Assembly: GCA_000434015.1 (NCBI GenBank)
Contig: HF999523.1
Span: forward strand, 373,596 to 437,595
Length of the DNA stretch: 64,000 nucleotides
Origin: Clostridium sp. CAG:571
Lineage (GTDB): Bacteria; Bacillota; Clostridia; TANB77; CAG-508
Direction of reading: 5' to 3'
The notes under the pieces: generated by a model
Seen by the model: the letters and a program-made list of their open reading frames with translations, nothing else
What the model was told of the DNA's origin: nothing
Database searches by the model: none
Translations under genes and position numbers: made by a program
Part shown: positions 16,324-25,135 of the stretch, in pieces
Layout of the letters: every line of letters starts with the position of its first letter
Position numbering within the stretch: the stretch's first letter is position 1

Positions 16324-17748
16324 ATGAAAAAATTTAAGAATCCGTTTGCAATAAATGAAAGTAAAGAAATTATTTATATAAAAACAGGAGATATAAATAA
16401 TAAAGAAAAATATAAAAATTGTTATTGCCCAGAATGTGGTGAAAAATTAATTCCGAGAATGGGAGAAAAAAATAAATGGCATTTTTCACACTTAAGTAAT
16501 AAACAATGTAATGGAAATTTTGAAACAAGTCTTCATTTATATGCAAAAGAATTAATCAAAAAAAATAATAAAATTTTATTACCTTATTTAATATTGAGTG
16601 AATACTTAGAGTTTAATAAGATGGATCCATCTTTTATTCAAGATATGCATAAATGGGAAAATGAAAATCAGGAAAGAATTACAAGTCAAGTATTTATAAA
16701 AGAAAATAGATATTCATATACATGGATAGAAAATGAAGTAAAAATTGATGACTTTATACCAGATTGCATTGTCGAGATAGGTGGAAAAAAACTAGCAATA
16801 GAAGTATATGTTACACATGCAGTGGATGAAGAAAAAGAAAAGAAAGTAAAAAAATTTAAAATAGATATGCTTGAAATTGATTTAAGTCATATTGTAGAGG
16901 ATATGCAAAAAGAAGGATTTGATTTAGATCAATATATACTCTTTGATTCTGTAAGATGGTGGATTTATAAAACTAAAATAGAAAGTGAAGAAGACAAACT
17001 ATATCAAAAAATATATAATACAAAACAATATATTTTAAGCGAAAAATATACAAAAAAAGAATTATTTGATAAAAGAATTTTGGAAAACAGAAAAAAAGAA
17101 TACGAAGAAAGAGCAAAAATAACTCAAGAGCGTCAAAAAGAAGAAAAAAGAAAATATGCTATAGAACATAAAGATGAGATTAGAAAAAACAAAATCAATA
17201 AATTTTTAAATATAATAGAAAATTATAGTAATAGAAATACAGATAGTATTATACATATATGTAATATTCCAGTAAGAGGGGAATATGTATTTGACTGTTC
17301 AAGAGAAATATGGGAAAAAGCTATATATGACAAATTTATATTAAATAGAGAAGGTAAAAATATTCAATTAGCTAAAATAGTTTCTTGGGTTGAGAAATAT
17401 TCTGGATTAAAGTATTTTAAAGAATTTGATTATAGTAAGGATGAAATATGGGATTCGAAATATGACGCTGTAAGAAATTATTTAATAGAATTAGAAAAAC
17501 TAAAACTTATAGATCCTTTAGATTACAATATCACAAAATTTGGACAAATTAGAGTTGTAAATAGTAATAAAAATAATGCAAATTTAAAAATTGTTAAAGA
17601 ATATAAATGCACATTAGTATGCAAAGACTGTGGCGAAATATTTAATACAAGTGATAAAATTAATAAATTTTACCTTACTAATTTTGAATTAGATAAGGAC
17701 TGTTTTCAAAGAATGATAAATAATTACAAGATTCGACAATCTTTTTAA
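16324..17748 (+). CDS. CoiA-like nuclease with N-terminal zinc finger
   Basis: A 474-residue protein. The first 65 residues are a competence-protein CoiA-type zinc ribbon: CYCPECGEKL (Cys pair), then KWHFSHLSNKQC. Residues about 140-170 hold the nuclease core DDFIPDCIVEIGGKKLAIEVYVTH (Asp then Glu-x-x). A lysine/glutamate-rich coiled-coil stretch (about 240-290) follows, and a second Cys pair (CTLVCKDCGEIF) near the C-terminus. CoiA family proteins are PD-(D/E)XK-like nucleases; stand-alone copies occur in defence islands. It is preceded by GGAGG and lies 61 bases after the helicase gene. Confidence 0.8.
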   Translation: MKKFKNPFAINESKEIIYIKTGDINNKEKYKNCYCPECGEKLIPRMGEKNKWHFSHLSNKQCNGNFETSLHLYAKELIKKNNKILLPYLILSEYLEFNKMDPSFIQDMHKWENENQERITSQVFIKENRYSYTWIENEVKIDDFIPDCIVEIGGKKLAIEVYVTHAVDEEKEKKVKKFKIDMLEIDLSHIVEDMQKEGFDLDQYILFDSVRWWIYKTKIESEEDKLYQKIYNTKQYILSEKYTKKELFDKRILENRKKEYEERAKITQERQKEEKRKYAIEHKDEIRKNKINKFLNIIENYSNRNTDSIIHICNIPVRGEYVFDCSREIWEKAIYDKFILNREGKNIQLAKIVSWVEKYSGLKYFKEFDYSKDEIWDSKYDAVRNYLIELEKLKLIDPLDYNITKFGQIRVVNSNKNNANLKIVKEYKCTLVCKDCGEIFNTSDKINKFYLTNFELDKDCFQRMINNYKIRQSF

Positions 17749-17784
17749 ATTAATTGATTAATATATAGTTGGGGAGATGATAAT

Positions 17785-19242
17785 ATGAAAATTTCAGAAA
17801 TTTTAGGGATTGGAAAGACTCAATTTGAATTGGATTTTGTAGATATAGATGTTGATGGAGATTTACCATTATTTATAGATCCAATATACATATCAAAGGC
17901 TAATACTCCTATGATAAATAAAATGTATAGTACATTAAGCAATTTTTTTGATTATCTTATGGAACTTATCAATATGGGAAATATTACTGAAGCTAGGAAT
18001 ATATTTTTGAATTTAAATGAAGTAAATGATATACATTTGGGATTATCAAAAAACAAAGCAAGAGGTAATGGAATTGGTGAAATATATCAAAAAGATATTT
18101 TTGATAATATTTTATTTACTGCACAAAAACATGAGGGATTATTAAATCAGATACAGGATATAAAGATATTTGTACAGGGAATAGATAGGGATAGAATTTC
18201 TGATATGATAGCTAACATAATAAAGAAAGAATTAATAGATTATACTAAACAGCAATGTGATATTAATAATATTCCATTGACTTCAGGAGTACAAACAGGA
18301 TTTTTCTGGGATCCAATCAAAAAATCATGGGAAAATAAATTGGATGATATGTTAGTTATAGATGGTAAAAGGATAATTTTAGTTCCTAGATTGATAGTAT
18401 CATATGCAAAAGAATATACTGCCAGTAAGTTTGTTCAACATTTTGCATTAAATTATCTTCAAGAACAAAATATAATAAATAATACTTCATTAGTGCAGAG
18501 ATATACAAATAAAAAGGGGAAAACCAGAATATGGGTTACCAAAAAAAGTATTAGAAAAAAAGAAAAAGAAGATGGAAAGAAAATAGATAAAGATTGGATT
18601 GCTAATTTTGCACAGAAAAATCCTAAAATTTTTAATGACTTTAGTGAGCAAATGAGAAAAATTAAAGTAGATGGGGATATAAATACCGAAGGCATAAACA
18701 AAATAGATATTGCAAAATTCTTAAAGAGAAAATTAGAAGAGGTACAAGTTGGAACGGAAAATGCAAGTAAATATCATGATTTAATAATAGGAATATTAGA
18801 ATTTTTGTTTTATCCCAATTTATCAAATCCGAGGAAAGAAACACCAATTCATGAAAGAAGAAAAAGAATAGATATTACTTTTGAAAATAGTGCCGAAAAT
18901 GGATTTTTTTATAACCTCCCTACAATACACCAAATTTCATCAAGCTTGATAATGATAGAGTGTAAAAACTATAAAGAAGATATAGGAAATCCAGAAGTTG
19001 ATCAGTTGGCTGGAAGATTTAGCGTTAATAGAGGAAAATTTGGGATGTTATTATTTAGAAGTATTAATGATGAAAAACTATTAATGAATAGATGTAAAGA
19101 CATATGTGCAGATAAATCTGAAATAATAATACCATTAATGGATAGAGACTTAAATAAAGCATTAGACTCAATAATAGGTGATACAGAAGAAAACATTGAA
19201 AAGATAATAGCTGATAAGTTTTTTGAAATCATTAAAAATTAA
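17785..19242 (+). CDS. PD-(D/E)XK restriction-endonuclease-like protein
   Basis: A 485-residue protein. The C-terminal third has a nuclease core: RRKRIDITFEN (Asp about 360), LIMIECKNYKEDIGNPEVDQLAGRF (Glu-x-Lys about 392-394, then Asp-Gln). The N-terminal 300 residues (LPLFIDPIYISKANTPM..., SGVQTGFFWDP...LVPRLIVSYAKEYTASKFVQHF) are conserved-looking but I cannot name the family. It is 36 bases downstream of the CoiA-like gene with a good ribosome site, and about 120 bases upstream of the HTH-Fic gene. Probably a DNA-targeting effector of an uncharacterised system. Confidence 0.7.
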   Translation: MKISEILGIGKTQFELDFVDIDVDGDLPLFIDPIYISKANTPMINKMYSTLSNFFDYLMELINMGNITEARNIFLNLNEVNDIHLGLSKNKARGNGIGEIYQKDIFDNILFTAQKHEGLLNQIQDIKIFVQGIDRDRISDMIANIIKKELIDYTKQQCDINNIPLTSGVQTGFFWDPIKKSWENKLDDMLVIDGKRIILVPRLIVSYAKEYTASKFVQHFALNYLQEQNIINNTSLVQRYTNKKGKTRIWVTKKSIRKKEKEDGKKIDKDWIANFAQKNPKIFNDFSEQMRKIKVDGDINTEGINKIDIAKFLKRKLEEVQVGTENASKYHDLIIGILEFLFYPNLSNPRKETPIHERRKRIDITFENSAENGFFYNLPTIHQISSSLIMIECKNYKEDIGNPEVDQLAGRFSVNRGKFGMLLFRSINDEKLLMNRCKDICADKSEIIIPLMDRDLNKALDSIIGDTEENIEKIIADKFFEIIKN

Positions 19243-19364
19243 TGTAGATATTTACAAAGTTATTTCTTATAAGGAAAAAATAAGAATGATTTATAATAAA
19301 AACTTTCTTTTTTGGAAAAAATATGATATAATAATATTATAATCTAAAAAGGAGAGTTTTTATT

Positions 19365-20294
19365 ATGTTAGGAGATAAAATTAAATTATATAGAGAAAAT
19401 AAAAAAATGACTCAAAATGAAATTGCTAATATACTAGATGTAAGTCCAGCGACAGTTTCAAAATATGAGTCAGGTGCTTTAGAACCAAATATTGAGTCTT
19501 TAAAAAGATTAGCGGAATTGTTTGAGATATCAATTGATGAATTATTAAATGATCAAGAAGATAAATTTGATATTTCAAAAATAAATGTATTAGATATACT
19601 TAGAGAACAAAAAGAAATGAAATTAAAAGGAAATTTATATCATCGAACTCAGGTTTCGTTTGCATATAACACTAATCACATTGAAGGAAGCAAACTAACA
19701 GAAGACCAAACAAGATATATTTATGAAACAAATACTTTATTAACAGAAAAAGAATCAATTACAAATTTAGATGATATTATTGAAACTGCTAATCATTTTA
19801 AATTAGTTGATTATATGTTAGATGTAGCTGATAAAGAATTAACAGAAGAAATGATTAAAGAATTTCATAAAATATTGAAAGAAGGGACGTCAGATAGTAG
19901 AAAAGATTGGTTTAATGTTGGGGAATATAAGAAGTTAGCAAATGAAGCAGGAAATATGAAAACATCATTACCTAAAAATGTACAAAAAGACATGGTAAAA
20001 TTAATGCAATGGTATAATTCATTAGAAAAAATAACAATAGAAAATATAATAGAATTTCATTATAGGTTTGAATGTATTCATCCATTTCAAGATGGAAATG
20101 GTAGAGTTGGTAGAATAATAGTTTTTAAAGAGTGTTTAAAAAATAATATAGTACCATTTATTATTTTAGATAAAGATAAATTATTTTATTATAGAGGAAT
20201 AAAAGAATATAAAAATGAAAAAGGTTATTTAATAGATACCTGTTTAAACGCACAGGACCAATATAAAGAGATGATTAAATATTATTTAAATTAA
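19365..20294 (+). CDS. HTH (XRE)-Fic domain protein
   Basis: A 309-residue fusion. Residues 1-65 are an XRE/Cro helix-turn-helix (MTQNEIANILDVSPATVSKYESG). The remainder is a Fic domain with the complete active-site motif HPFQDGNGRVGR (about 239-250), predicted to transfer AMP or a related nucleotide to a protein hydroxyl. An inhibitory motif of the (S/T)xxxE(G/N) type, TNHIEG (about 103-108), precedes the Fic core, so the enzyme should be auto-inhibited. AAAGGAG precedes the ATG. The next gene, the large Avs-like protein, begins 22 bases after its stop, so both are likely one operon, with the HTH part possibly an autoregulator. Confidence 0.88.
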   Translation: MLGDKIKLYRENKKMTQNEIANILDVSPATVSKYESGALEPNIESLKRLAELFEISIDELLNDQEDKFDISKINVLDILREQKEMKLKGNLYHRTQVSFAYNTNHIEGSKLTEDQTRYIYETNTLLTEKESITNLDDIIETANHFKLVDYMLDVADKELTEEMIKEFHKILKEGTSDSRKDWFNVGEYKKLANEAGNMKTSLPKNVQKDMVKLMQWYNSLEKITIENIIEFHYRFECIHPFQDGNGRVGRIIVFKECLKNNIVPFIILDKDKLFYYRGIKEYKNEKGYLIDTCLNAQDQYKEMIKYYLN

Positions 20295-20316
20295 AATATT
20301 ATAATTGGAGGAATAT

Positions 20317-23300
20317 ATGGAATTAAAATCTGACATTGGTGCTAAATCTGCTTGGAAAGGTTTTTCATCTCAAACATTATATATAGCATATAGACTAATG
20401 ATTTTAGAAGATGAAATGGATATGTATCCGGAAACAGTTGAAGATTTAATGATAAAAAAAAATGAGAAAATAAAAGAGTTAATTCAAATTAAAAATTTAA
20501 GTAAAAAATTAAGCTTATCTGATTTAAAACCACAAGAAGAAGACTCCTTTTTTAAAAGAGTATTAAAATATAAAGAAGAAAATGTAATAATAAAAGTTAT
20601 ATCTTTTGGAGATATAGGAGAAGAATTTCAAGGTGTAATAAAGCGTAATCAAAAAGATATAGACAATTTTAAAGCAAAGATGTTGAGTTATGGCTATACA
20701 TTAGAAGATGTTGATTGGATATTAAAAAATCTATCAATAGAAAAAGAAAATGAAAAATGTCTTGAAAAAGAAATTTATAGTAAATTAAGAGAGAATTTTA
20801 AAACATCTATTGAATCCAATATTATTTTTAATAATTTAATTAATTATATTAGTAAACTGTCTAGATATACAGAAATGACTAATAGAAAAATTTGGAATAT
20901 TGAAGTAGATAGAGTAATTAATGACATAATGAGTATAAAAGGTATGTATAATCAATATGGCAGAACAATAGTTAATCTAAGGGAGTATAAAAGTCAAAAA
21001 AAATATGAGCAATTAGAGAAAGAATATAGAATGGGAATTGATGCTAGACCTGATCATATTAGAAATAATCTGGATATTTATAGGAAAAAATGGATGAACA
21101 AAATAAAATATGCATTTAAAGAAAAAAATGTAGTTATAATAAGAGGAGCCTCTGGACAAGGAAAGTCAACATTAGCCTATAGATATTTGTTAGATAATTA
21201 TAGTGAAGACTTTATATTCGTTGTAGAACATATTACTGATTCAAAACAAGCAGAGGATATTGTATTAGCACTTAATGGGCTATTCAATTCTGAAAGTGGA
21301 GATACAATAATTTATATTGATGTTTCTCCATATGATACTAATTGGAAATGGATATTAGAACAGATAGATAAAAGAGGGATAAATTTAAAAATATTGATAA
21401 CTATTCGAGAAGAAGATTATAGGAGAACTGATTTTAGTTATGGAGGTCTCAAACTACAAGAGATAGAACTTAAATTAGAAGAAGATGAAGCAAAAGAAAT
21501 ATATAATTTATATGAAGGTTCAGAAAAATATTTGAATTTTGAAGATGCATGGAATAGCTTTAGAAAAGAAGGACCTTTTATGGAATTTATGTATTTATTA
21601 AAAGAAAAGCAAACATTAACTGAAAGATTAAATACGCAAGTAGATAATATTATTGAGAAAGAAAATGATTCAGATGAATGGTTGAAATTCTTATTAATAG
21701 TTTCTTATGCAGGAAAAGAAAATTTTCGTATAGATTTAAAAAAGATAAGCGATGTAATTAAATCAAAAAGTATGGGCAAAATGTTAAAAAATTTAGAAGA
21801 TGAATATTTAATTAGAATTAAAAATAATTTGAATTATATTATATCAACACATGCAGTAAGAGCAACGATATTAGTAAATATAATAAAGACTAAGCTATAT
21901 TATGATGAAAATAATTTAATAATTGATGTCTTAAAATGTACTAAAGATTACTGTCCTATATTATTAATAGAGTATTTATATAAAAATGTTGAGAAGTCAG
22001 AGTTATTAATCAGTACTATAAAAAAAGAAAAAGATTATGATTGGTCTACTTATGCAACTATAATTAATAGCTTACTTTGGTTAGATACATTTGTACTATA
22101 TAATAAAAAATCACAAGACATTGAATTAGGAAATAAATATTCAAATGACAATTTTATAGCACTTTTTGTACAAGATTGTACAGGATATTTAAATGTTAAT
22201 AGAAAAGAAATTTTCGAACTATATGAAAAATTTAACTTTGAGGCGGTACAATCAATTAAAAAAGAAATTAAATTAGAAGAATTTAAAATAGATTATTATT
22301 ACACTGACTTGTTTATTAAAGATATTGGAGATAATATTGAAAATAAGAATGTATATAGAGAAGATGATTTATCAAATGTTGGTTATGTATTATTCTGGAT
22401 GGCAAATAGAAATGTTTTTATAAGTAATTTAAAAATAATCCAATTAGATTATTCAAAAATAGATGAATTACTAGATTTTATGGTTGGACTGCAACTACAG
22501 GATTTAGAAGATGAATATAATAGAATTTTAGAGAATATAAAAAAAATAATTATTAAAAGATATAATATTGTTTGGATGGAAAATGATCAGAAAGAAGTAT
22601 CAGTTAAATTTATAAATAAATTAGATGATAAGCATGATAGCAACTTTTATGATAGAACTATGGATGTTGTATATTGTATTAGAAGGTTATATTTTAAAAA
22701 ACAAATGTATAATGTAAAAATGATAGGTACAAGAATAATAGACGGGTTAGTGATTCCAGATACCAATAAAACAATGCAAGCAGATAAATTAATTATTTCT
22801 TGGATAACAAATATTAATCGACAACTATTGGATCTAGATGAATATAAAAAGCGTAAGGATGATTGGAAAGCATATAAGATGGCAATGAATGAAACTAATA
22901 ATTTATTATTGGAATTTGTAAAAAAATATAATACAGCTTTAGACTACTTTTATAGAAAAACTAACATTTCAAAATTAGCAGATGAAGAATTGAATAATTT
23001 ATTTAGGAATATACTTATAAAGAGTAAAAATATGTATAAAGCACCTAAATGTACTGTTAATAAATATGGTATGAGTAACGAATTAAAATCTTTTAGTATC
23101 AGAGAAAAAAATAATGAAAATATATACGAAAGAAATAAAGAATTTTATAGAAAAAGAGAAACAAGAATAGAAAAGTTATTTTTTGATTATATTAGTGATT
23201 TTCAGAATTTTTTTAATCAAAAAAATATTGTAGTAATATCTAAAATAAAAAAACATAAAAATGAAAATATTAATTTATCAACATTTAATTTAAATCAGCT

Positions 23301-24231
23301 TTTAAAAGATTTCTTAAAGTATAATTGCGAATATAAAAGAATGTTCGAAGAAAATAACATAAATGAAGAACTTTATAAAGAATTAAGGACACTAGCATTA
23401 TTTTGGGAAAACTTTGCTAAGGATGAGTTTAGAAACAACAAAAGTAAATTATATGAGATAAAACTATTGCAAAAAAATAAAGATGAAGAGTTTTCTAGTT
23501 ATATATCTAAAAATTTAAACAAAAACAAAATTATACTAAATAATAAAACTTATTTTGCTGTAGATATATTTAAAATAGATCAATTTTTGAATAATTTATA
23601 TGAGAATTATAAAAAAACATTTAATGATATAGCAAATTTATATAATAATTTTTTATTAGAAGAATATCAAAGTCAAAAAAATGGTGAAATAAATATAATA
23701 TACATGGTGGATAATAAATTAACAAAGATAGGTTCAACTATAAAACTTAAAAGTATCTCATATAGTAAAAATATAGAAGATTTAATTAAACTTCAGAAAC
23801 CAGAGAATTATTATAATTTAATTATACCAGAAGAGCGATTTGTTAACGAAGATTCATTTATGTATAATGCAGTTATAAATATTGGAAAAATTGAAGGAAT
23901 AAAATTAATTTACAATTATATTACTTCTGTAAATGAAGAATTAACTGATTCAGAAGGAATATTAGATGAAACATATAAAAATTGGTGTGAAGAAACAAGT
24001 AGAATTTTTGAGGAAGAAATAAATGGAATAATAAAGTGTTGTGATATAACTTTTAGAAAAATAAATAAAAATCCAGACTATATTCAATTTACAGACAAAT
24101 ATAAAGAATGTTTAGTTAATTATAGGACAATGTCAAAAGAAGTTGTTAAACAAAAAGATATTTCTAATTTTTTAAGTGTAGATGACTTAAAGACACAATT
24201 TATTGAACTATTAGGTACTGTTGAGTTATAA
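20317..24231 (+). CDS. Avs-like protein: Cap4/DUF4297-type nuclease domain plus STAND NTPase and long helical C-terminus
   Basis: A 1304-residue protein. The N-terminal region looks like a Cap4/DUF4297 dsDNA-endonuclease domain: WKGFSSQTLYIAYRL, then VEDLMI (Glu-Asp about 41-43) and ELIQIKN (Gln-x-Lys about 57-60). A P-loop NTPase follows, with Walker A GASGQGKST (about 276) and Walker B TIIYIDVS (about 329). About 900 residues of helical, repeat-like sequence make up the rest. This effector-STAND-sensor layout is that of antiviral STAND (Avs) proteins, which recognise phage proteins and trigger the nuclease. ATG 20317 is preceded by GGAGG (20306-20310). Layout is seen; phage-sensing is inferred. 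Confidence 0.75.
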   Translation: MELKSDIGAKSAWKGFSSQTLYIAYRLMILEDEMDMYPETVEDLMIKKNEKIKELIQIKNLSKKLSLSDLKPQEEDSFFKRVLKYKEENVIIKVISFGDIGEEFQGVIKRNQKDIDNFKAKMLSYGYTLEDVDWILKNLSIEKENEKCLEKEIYSKLRENFKTSIESNIIFNNLINYISKLSRYTEMTNRKIWNIEVDRVINDIMSIKGMYNQYGRTIVNLREYKSQKKYEQLEKEYRMGIDARPDHIRNNLDIYRKKWMNKIKYAFKEKNVVIIRGASGQGKSTLAYRYLLDNYSEDFIFVVEHITDSKQAEDIVLALNGLFNSESGDTIIYIDVSPYDTNWKWILEQIDKRGINLKILITIREEDYRRTDFSYGGLKLQEIELKLEEDEAKEIYNLYEGSEKYLNFEDAWNSFRKEGPFMEFMYLLKEKQTLTERLNTQVDNIIEKENDSDEWLKFLLIVSYAGKENFRIDLKKISDVIKSKSMGKMLKNLEDEYLIRIKNNLNYIISTHAVRATILVNIIKTKLYYDENNLIIDVLKCTKDYCPILLIEYLYKNVEKSELLISTIKKEKDYDWSTYATIINSLLWLDTFVLYNKKSQDIELGNKYSNDNFIALFVQDCTGYLNVNRKEIFELYEKFNFEAVQSIKKEIKLEEFKIDYYYTDLFIKDIGDNIENKNVYREDDLSNVGYVLFWMANRNVFISNLKIIQLDYSKIDELLDFMVGLQLQDLEDEYNRILENIKKIIIKRYNIVWMENDQKEVSVKFINKLDDKHDSNFYDRTMDVVYCIRRLYFKKQMYNVKMIGTRIIDGLVIPDTNKTMQADKLIISWITNINRQLLDLDEYKKRKDDWKAYKMAMNETNNLLLEFVKKYNTALDYFYRKTNISKLADEELNNLFRNILIKSKNMYKAPKCTVNKYGMSNELKSFSIREKNNENIYERNKEFYRKRETRIEKLFFDYISDFQNFFNQKNIVVISKIKKHKNENINLSTFNLNQLLKDFLKYNCEYKRMFEENNINEELYKELRTLALFWENFAKDEFRNNKSKLYEIKLLQKNKDEEFSSYISKNLNKNKIILNNKTYFAVDIFKIDQFLNNLYENYKKTFNDIANLYNNFLLEEYQSQKNGEINIIYMVDNKLTKIGSTIKLKSISYSKNIEDLIKLQKPENYYNLIIPEERFVNEDSFMYNAVINIGKIEGIKLIYNYITSVNEELTDSEGILDETYKNWCEETSRIFEEEINGIIKCCDITFRKINKNPDYIQFTDKYKECLVNYRTMSKEVVKQKDISNFLSVDDLKTQFIELLGTVEL

Positions 24232-24324
24232 AATAAAGTATAAAGTTTTTCAACATAATTATAAAAAAATATATAATAAATATATTATAATTCCTATTTT
24301 TAACAATTTGAAAAAAATATTTAA

Positions 24325-24364
24325 AATCCAAAGTTTTTTCAATGTTTTGAAAAAACTTTGGATT
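24325..24364. terminator. Strong bidirectional terminator
   Basis: A perfect 18-base inverted repeat, AATCCAAAGTTTTTTCAA and its complement (24325-24342/24347-24364), with a four-base loop. It separates the Avs-like operon from the convergent small gene. Confidence 0.8.
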
Positions 24365-24372
24365 AATTTTAG

Positions 24373-24666
24373 CTATTTATCAATACAACCAATAATCAAC
24401 TGCACTCCATCATAAAATCCATTCCTATAATATTTCTCGTTCCAATAACAAATATAATCCATAAAATTCTTATCAAGTCTATCTAACTGATTCTTCACAT
24501 ACTTTTGATTCTGCTTAGGAACATTCTTTAAAATATTTTCAGTAATCTCATCAAAATAAATATAATGTTTTCTATCTTCTTTAGTAAGTGTGCCTAAAAC
24601 CATTTCTTCTCTAAAACTTAACCAATCTCTTAAAATATCATCATTAACTTCTCTAAAATTATTCAT
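24373..24666 (-). CDS. Small protein of unknown function at the island's right end
   Basis: A 97-residue acidic, aromatic-rich protein (MNNFREVNDDILRDWLSFREEMVLGTL...). I do not recognise the family. The ribosome site GGAGGAT lies just ahead of the ATG. It is convergent with the Avs-like operon and is the last gene before the right attachment core. It could be a small regulator or cargo protein of the island. Confidence 0.65.
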   Translation of the reverse strand: MNNFREVNDDILRDWLSFREEMVLGTLTKEDRKHYIYFDEITENILKNVPKQNQKYVKNQLDRLDKNFMDYICYWNEKYYRNGFYDGVQLIIGCIDK

Positions 24667-24754
24667 AATCTAAATCCTCCAAAAATTAAAATTTTTATCA
24701 ATAAAATTATCCTTTACAAGAGCTTAAAATACCGGAACAAACGTACTATATGAA

Positions 24755-24770
24755 TTGGGTAAAAATTGGG
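24755..24770 (+). other. Candidate right integrase arm-type sites
   Basis: Two TTGGG pentamers 11 bases apart (24755, 24766) in TGAATTGGG context, matching TGAAATTGGG at the left end. The distance to the attachment core is 124 bases, equal to that at the left end. Confidence 0.4.
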
Positions 24771-24894
24771 TAAAATCCTCTCAAAAAATGCCCTAAAAAT
24801 ACACAAATGTTCTGTAAATAAAAACTCTTGTAAATACTGAAATACCAACAAAAACTCTAATTTTCACAAACTTACAAAAAGTGGTCAGGTCTCG

Positions 24895-24910
24895 CTCATA
24901 ACCCGAAGGT
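24895..24910 (+). repeat. Right attachment core (attR) of the island
   Basis: Exact second copy of CTCATAACCCGAAGGT. What follows (24911-24944) is tRNA-like but broken: a T-loop-like TTTCAAAT with mismatched stem, and TATGAGC at 24936-24942 complementary to GCTCATA at 24894-24900. The 12-mer TTACAGTTTCAA here also occurs in the terminator behind the left tRNA fragment, as if this copy had lost about 45 bases of tRNA. Confidence 0.7.
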
Positions 24911-25135
24911 TACAGTTTCAAATTCTACTTCTATGAGCACATAGCAAGATAAATACCAACAATAATACTAAAACGGCCATCTCAAAAAAGACAGAAACGC
25001 AATATATATATCAAGAAAAAATAATAAAAAAATGTGACAATAGATATATAAAAAATAAAAAAATAAAAATTTTTTGAACCTTATTCTTTTTTTCTACGTC
25101 TAATAGGTAGAAAAAAGTAAAAAGGGGATGATCTT

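Larger units (their letters stand above)
24667..25135. other. Right end of the island and junction, no gene
   Basis: This 470-base stretch holds the paired TTGGG repeats (24755-24770), the right attachment core (24895-24910) and a degenerate tRNA-like sequence (to about 24944). I see no convincing open frame. The promoter of the next exported protein should lie in the last 100 bases. Confidence 0.6.

Noticed and set aside
24325..24364. Perfect 18-base inverted repeat as an IS end
   Set aside because: Single copy with a four-base loop and T runs between convergent genes; a terminator explains it.
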